A stretch of DNA of 10,862 bases. It comes from Rhodospirillales bacterium (GTDB taxonomy: Bacteria; Pseudomonadota; Alphaproteobacteria; Acetobacterales; Acetobacteraceae). Each line of letters begins with the position of its first letter. Position 1 is the first letter of the stretch. The DNA is taken from the NCBI GenBank assembly GCA_028866445.1, contig JAGWIE010000023.1, positions 1 through 10,862 of the forward strand. Reading direction: 5' to 3'. Below, one piece after another: positions 7,916 through 10,862 of this stretch. The notes under the pieces are model-generated. The model had not been told where the DNA came from. It was given only the letters and a program-made list of their open reading frames with translations, and did not search any database. Both the position numbers and the translations under genes were made by a program.

Positions 7916-8380
7916 ATGAAGAAGATTATCATTGGCGCAATTGTCGCCCTTGTGCTTCTTGGGGGGGCAGGTGGCGCTTTCGTTTATCTGCACATGCACA
8001 AGCACCATCACGCGGGGCCGCCCAAACCGCCGCCGCCAATGCCGCTTTTATTCGCGGAGCTGGATGGGCTGGTGGTCAGCGTCCCGGCGGATTCCACCGG
8101 TCAGTCAGGCCAGTCTTATGTGCAGTTTTCCATAGAATTTGCCAGCACGAACCCAGCCGCGCTCACCAGCTTCAGCGCATTGCTGCCTATCATCAAAGCC
8201 AAAACCATCGACCTTTTGATGACCGAGAACGCCAAACAATTGATGGAGCCTTCCACCCATGCTGCCTTGGCTAAAAACTGCCTCGGCATCGTTAATCAGG
8301 TGCTAGACGTCAGCGCCGGCTTTACCCCGCCCAACCCCTTCTCGGCGGCTTACATCACCAACATTGTGGAACAGGATTAA
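7916..8380 (+). CDS. fliL: Flagellar basal-body-associated protein FliL
   Basis: FliL is a single-pass inner-membrane protein that sits around the stator units in the periplasm and supports torque. Here 154 residues start with MKK and one membrane segment (about 5-25). A histidine-rich stretch (His26, 28, 30, 31, 32) and a proline-rich stretch (35-43) follow. The periplasmic domain then shows the FliL pattern: FAELDGLVVSVP, SYVQFSIEFAS, a LLPIIKAKTIDLLM helix, and a final YITNIVEQD strand (the family usually ends in a similar F..fviQ). The family is divergent, so identity rests on size, topology, this pattern and context. A GAGG at 7905-7908 overlapping the flgK stop gives a good ribosome site. 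A run of seven G (7961-7967) lies in codons 16-18. No fliM or fliN follows. Confidence 0.8.
   Translation: MKKIIIGAIVALVLLGGAGGAFVYLHMHKHHHAGPPKPPPPMPLLFAELDGLVVSVPADSTGQSGQSYVQFSIEFASTNPAALTSFSALLPIIKAKTIDLLMTENAKQLMEPSTHAALAKNCLGIVNQVLDVSAGFTPPNPFSAAYITNIVEQD
8373..8376 (+). promoter_or_regulatory. Ribosome binding site supporting a TTG start of fliO
   Basis: AGGA lies inside the last codons of fliL, nine bases before the TTG at 8386. The next in-frame ATG (8437) would cut through the membrane helix of FliO, so this site decides in favour of the TTG. Confidence 0.55.
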
Positions 8381-8385
8381 ACATT

Positions 8386-8661
8386 TTGGACACGGAAACA
8401 ATTTCCGGTGCCGCTTCAACAATCGCCTCGCTTCTCATGATTCTTGGTCTGCTCACGGGTCTCGCCTTTTTGGCGCGGCGTTTGAAAGGCCGGATACCAG
8501 GTAGCAAAGCAAGCGGCAAAACGCCGGTTTCCATTCTTTCTTCCCGCCCGCTCGGCGGTCAGCACAGCCTCGTCATCGCGGAAGCTGATGGCCAGCGTTT
8601 GCTCCTCGGCGTCAGCCGTGGCGGTATCTCGCTCATCACCAGGCTCGATGCGCATGAATAA
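8386..8661 (+). CDS. fliO: Flagellar export gate assembly protein FliO
   Basis: FliO is a small membrane protein that helps FliP assemble into the core of the flagellar export gate. The 91 residues have one membrane segment (about 9-29, ASTIASLLMILGLLTGLAFLA), a basic stretch RRLKGR just after it, and a cytoplasmic part with the family's beta pattern: VSILSSRPLGGQHSLVIAEADGQRLLLGVSRGGISLI. The LLLGV block is the most recognisable. FliO is poorly conserved, but size, topology, this block and the place directly before fliP agree. I chose the TTG at 8386 because of the upstream AGGA and because the first internal ATG would remove half the helix. The end overlaps fliP in another frame, probably coupling their translation. 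Confidence 0.82.
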   Translation: MDTETISGAASTIASLLMILGLLTGLAFLARRLKGRIPGSKASGKTPVSILSSRPLGGQHSLVIAEADGQRLLLGVSRGGISLITRLDAHE

Positions 8662-9394
8662 GAGGCTACGCACCGCGCTTTTCGCGCTGCCCATCGTCGT
8701 CCCGGCTTTTGCCTGGGCCGAACCCGCCGGGCTCACCCTTATCAACACAGTTGGCGGCGCTGGCGGCGGGTCCTATTCGCTCAACGTGCAAAGCCTGCTG
8801 GTCATCACGGCCCTCGCCTTTTTACCGGGGCTGATCCTGTTGATGACCTCCTTCACCCGCATCATCATCGTGCTCTCCATCATGCGCCAGGCAATGGGCC
8901 TGCAAACCACACCGCCCAACATGGTTCTGGCCGCGTTGGCTTTAGCACTTTCGGTATTCGTCATGCGCCCGGTCATTCAACAGGAGCAAACCCAGGCCAT
9001 CCAGCCTTACCTCGCCGGTCAGCTCACTTTTTCCCAAGCCATCGCCGCCGCCGAACCCCCGGAACGCGATTTCATGCTGCGGCAAACCCGCAAGCAGCCC
9101 CTGCATCTTTTTGTTGACCTCTCCGGCGGCACATACGCGGACACGCAGCACATTCCCTTCACAGTTCTCGTGCCCGCCTTCGCCACCTCCGAGCTTGAAA
9201 CCGCCTTCCAGATCGGCTTTCTCATCTACATTCCCTTTGTCCTCATCGACCTTGCGGTGGCCTCCATCCTCATGTCGCTCGGCATGATCATGGTCTCCCC
9301 AACCCTCATCTCCCTGCCTTTAAAATTGCTGATGTTCGTCTCCATCCATGGCTGGGTGCTGGTGCTTGGCACGCTCGCCAGTAGTTTCAAATAA
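8654..9394 (+). CDS. fliP: Flagellar type III export gate protein FliP
   Basis: FliP forms the pentameric core of the export gate at the centre of the MS ring. From this start it has 246 residues, the family norm. Residues 1-22 resemble the cleaved signal peptide known for FliP (KRLR, hydrophobic core, AWA before Glu23). Signature blocks are GGGSYSLNVQSLL, ITALAFLPGLILLMTSFTRI, QTTPPNMVLAALAL, DFMLRQTRK, VPAFATSELETAFQIGFLIYIPF and VASILMSLGMIMVSP; the methionines of this last block lie in the gate's closing loop. The start is uncertain by two codons: an ATG at 8648 precedes the one chosen at 8654 (ATGCGCATG). An AGG at 8641-8643 is four and ten bases upstream respectively. It overlaps fliO by eight bases and fliQ by one (TAATG). 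Confidence 0.96.
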   Translation: MNKRLRTALFALPIVVPAFAWAEPAGLTLINTVGGAGGGSYSLNVQSLLVITALAFLPGLILLMTSFTRIIIVLSIMRQAMGLQTTPPNMVLAALALALSVFVMRPVIQQEQTQAIQPYLAGQLTFSQAIAAAEPPERDFMLRQTRKQPLHLFVDLSGGTYADTQHIPFTVLVPAFATSELETAFQIGFLIYIPFVLIDLAVASILMSLGMIMVSPTLISLPLKLLMFVSIHGWVLVLGTLASSFK

Positions 9395-9669
9395 TGCCGT
9401 TTTATCTCACGCTCCTTCAGCACGCTTTCGCGGTTGAGCTGTCCGCCATTCTGCCCAGCGTGGGGGTGCTGCTCAGCATCGGTCTCATCACCTCCATTTT
9501 GCAGGCGATATTCCAGATCGAAGACGCCACCTTCGCGCTCTTGCCAAAAACCATGGCGATGATCGCGCTCGCCTTCACCGGCGGTTTCGGTGCGCTTGGC
9601 ATCTTTTCAGCCCTGGCCAGAAACTTCATCACCAACGCGCCCGCTCTGGTGCATCAATCATGGTATTAG
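9394..9669 (+). CDS. fliQ: Flagellar type III export gate protein FliQ
   Basis: FliQ wraps around the FliP/FliR core of the export gate in several copies. The 91 residues contain two membrane helices (about 14-36 and 52-74) joined by the conserved loop SILQAIFQIEDATFALLPK; in the family this reads SI.QA.TQI.E.TL.F.PK, here with Phe in place of Thr before QIED. The length is close to the typical 89. The start overlaps the fliP stop as TAATG and the end overlaps the start of fliR by ten bases. The unbroken P-Q-R order is shared by flagella and virulence type III systems; the flagellar neighbours settle which this is. Confidence 0.95.
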   Translation: MPFYLTLLQHAFAVELSAILPSVGVLLSIGLITSILQAIFQIEDATFALLPKTMAMIALAFTGGFGALGIFSALARNFITNAPALVHQSWY

Positions 9670-10427
9670 ACGAACATAATCTCATGCTCTGGTTCGGCCG
9701 GTTTCTGTGGCCCTTCCTGCGCATCACCGGGCTGTTCCTCACCGCACCGTTTTACGGCTCCACGCTCATTCCCAACATGGTCAAAGCCCTGCTCGCGGCG
9801 GCATTGGCACTTTGCCTGGCCATGTGGCTGCCAAACCTGCCGCCTTACCCGGCCAACCCGTTCACCGCCATTTTCACGGGGTTTGTGCAAATCACCTATG
9901 GCGGCGTGCTGGGCATGGCCCTGCAAATTGTCGTTGCGGCCTTCTCAAGCGCAGGTGAAGTCATGGGTCAGGCCATGGGGCTTTCCTTTGCGCAGTTGCA
10001 GTTTCGTGAATCCCTCGGCTCCAGCGCGGTATTGTCAGACCTCATGCTCTGGGCCGGTCTGTTCGGCTTTATGGCGGCGGGTGGCCCGGTCTGGCTGTTC
10101 GCGGCGCTGGCGCGCTCCTTCGCGCATGGGGCAGGGGTGGCGCCTGTCTCCTCCTGGGCCGGGCTGGCCGGGCTAGGCGGCACTTTGTTTGCCGCCGCCA
10201 TCGGCCTTGCCCTGCCGGTGCTGGCGGCCACCTTCTGCGTCAACCTCACCGTCGGCCTCACCACCGTATTCGCCCCCAGCATGAACCTGCTCTCTGTGGG
10301 CTTCCCGCTTCTCATTCTGGTGGGGCTGTGGGTGCTGGTCGCCAGCATCCCCGGCTTTGGCATCGCTGCCCAGCATCTCACCGGGCAATGCATGCAAGCC
10401 ATCAGCACAATGCTGCCGCATGGCTGA
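9660..10427 (+). CDS. fliR: Flagellar type III export gate protein FliR
   Basis: FliR completes the FliP5-FliQ4-FliR1 export gate. The 255 residues are hydrophobic along most of the length, as expected. The N-terminus WFGRFLWPFLRITGLFLTAPFYGS is a typical FliR opening. Residues 98-122 (AGEVMGQAMGLSFAQLQFRESLG) are the conserved E.iGq..Gl.fA segment. Residues 196-226 have LTVGLTTVFAPSMNLLSVGFPL, corresponding to the usual R.aPQ.N.f.vGFP, with Ser at the usual Gln place. I used the ATG at 9660; an alternative at 9684 (residue 9) would avoid the ten-base overlap with fliQ and still keep the first helix. No strong ribosome site distinguishes them. The gene overlaps flhB by eight bases. Confidence 0.93.
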   Translation: MVLDEHNLMLWFGRFLWPFLRITGLFLTAPFYGSTLIPNMVKALLAAALALCLAMWLPNLPPYPANPFTAIFTGFVQITYGGVLGMALQIVVAAFSSAGEVMGQAMGLSFAQLQFRESLGSSAVLSDLMLWAGLFGFMAAGGPVWLFAALARSFAHGAGVAPVSSWAGLAGLGGTLFAAAIGLALPVLAATFCVNLTVGLTTVFAPSMNLLSVGFPLLILVGLWVLVASIPGFGIAAQHLTGQCMQAISTMLPHG

Positions 10428-10862
10428 GGAAAGCGCGGGCGAAAAAACCCATGCCCCAACCGAACGCCGCCTGGCCCAGGCGGCGGAGCGCGGCGATGTC
10501 GGGCGCTCGCAGGAACTGCCAAAGGCCGCGGCCATCGCCGCTTTCACCCTGCTGGGGCTGGGGGCTGCCGCGGGGCTTGGTATCCGCCTGCTCAATCTCT
10601 TCGCTGCGGCATTGGCACAGGCTGGCACCGCCCCGCTTGCCTCTGCCTCGGGCTGGGCAAATGCCAGTTTTATTGCTTTGTTTCCGCTTCTGGCCCTTTT
10701 GGCCGCCATTGCGCTGGCGGGCAGCCTCGTCTCTGGCGGGTGGGTGTTTGCGGTCGGCCAGCTCATGCCAGATTTCTCCAAGCTCCTGCCGCAATCCGGG
10801 CTGGGGCAGATATTCTCCGGCCATGGCTTCTCTGAGCACGGCAAATCCATCCTCAAATTCCT
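10420..10862 (+). CDS. flhB: Flagellar export switch protein FlhB (3' end missing)
   Basis: FlhB controls the change of export substrate from rod/hook proteins to filament proteins. Only the first 147 codons are in the window. The N-terminus MAEESAGEKTHAPTERRLAQA followed by AERGDVGRSQEL is the diagnostic FlhB opening (normally MAE....EKTE.PT.RRL..AREKGQV..S.EL). Two hydrophobic stretches follow, about residues 34-55 and 85-107. The loop GGWVFAVGQLMPDFSKLLPQSGLGQIFS at about 107-134 matches the family segment G....s...l.PDfs.lnP..Gl..iFS. The autocleavage NPTH site lies beyond the window. The start overlaps the fliR stop, and a run of six A (10442-10447) falls at codons 8-10. Confidence 0.95.
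   Translation, partial: MAEESAGEKTHAPTERRLAQAAERGDVGRSQELPKAAAIAAFTLLGLGAAAGLGIRLLNLFAAALAQAGTAPLASASGWANASFIALFPLLALLAAIALAGSLVSGGWVFAVGQLMPDFSKLLPQSGLGQIFSGHGFSEHGKSILKF

Noticed and set aside
8588..8653. Upstream ATG extending FliP by 22 residues
   Set aside because: It would overlap fliO by 74 bases, lacks a signal-peptide-like start, and exceeds the usual FliP length; the ATG pair at 8648/8654 fits better.
10173..10856. Minus-strand open frame (227 codons) opposite fliR and flhB
   Set aside because: It lies opposite two conserved export gate genes, is rich in Ala/Arg/Pro/Ser, and shows no family motif.
1..10862. Defence system, mobile element, CRISPR or an unknown system hidden in the cluster
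   Set aside because: All of the window is accounted for by conserved flagellar genes with only short gaps; I found no foreign gene, inverted-repeat boundary or spaced repeat.
9394..10862. Virulence (injectisome) type III secretion genes in place of flagellar ones
   Set aside because: FliP/Q/R/FlhB resemble SctR/S/T/U, but the neighbouring rod, hook and ring genes and the flagellar-type FlhB and FliP openings show a flagellar system.

Overview
The window is one continuous, plus-strand flagellar gene cluster. It holds fourteen genes, all in the same direction. Two are cut by the window edges (flgD at the left, flhB at the right), and almost no DNA lies between genes; the largest gap is about 25 bases. 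I see no RNA gene, mobile element, CRISPR array, convincing promoter or terminator inside it. An L-ring lipoprotein (FlgH) and a P-ring protein with a signal peptide (FlgI) show a diderm (Gram-negative) host, most likely a proteobacterium. The flgD-to-flgK order and a two-domain FlgJ resemble the beta/gamma-proteobacterial flg operon. Appending fliL-fliO-fliP-fliQ-fliR-flhB directly to it is not that arrangement. I cannot assign a genus; an alphaproteobacterial lineage with a rearranged locus remains possible.

Layout: positions 1-3368 encode the hook cap (FlgD, 5' end missing), hook (FlgE) and two distal/proximal rod proteins (FlgF, FlgG). Positions 3365-5978 encode the outer bushing and its entry through the wall: L-ring FlgH, P-ring FlgI, and the rod cap/peptidoglycan hydrolase FlgJ. 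Positions 5975-7906 encode FlgK, the first hook-filament junction protein. From 7916 on the genes switch to basal-body membrane parts: FliL (stator-associated), then the export gate FliO, FliP, FliQ, FliR and the N-terminal part of FlhB.

Together the genes build the type III export gate (FliP/Q/R/FlhB, assembled with FliO), export the axial proteins through it, pierce the cell wall (FlgJ), seat the bushing (FlgH/FlgI), and build rod, hook and junction. Many genes join by ATGA, TAATG or TGATG overlaps, which suggests one polycistronic message with translational coupling.

Nothing here looks like an undescribed system. Points worth a second look are the absence of flgL after flgK and of fliM/fliN between fliL and fliO, a histidine/proline-rich segment and a G7 run in fliL, hook and junction proteins almost without basic residues, a FlgI with only one cysteine outside its signal peptide, and a clear rise in G+C from left to right.
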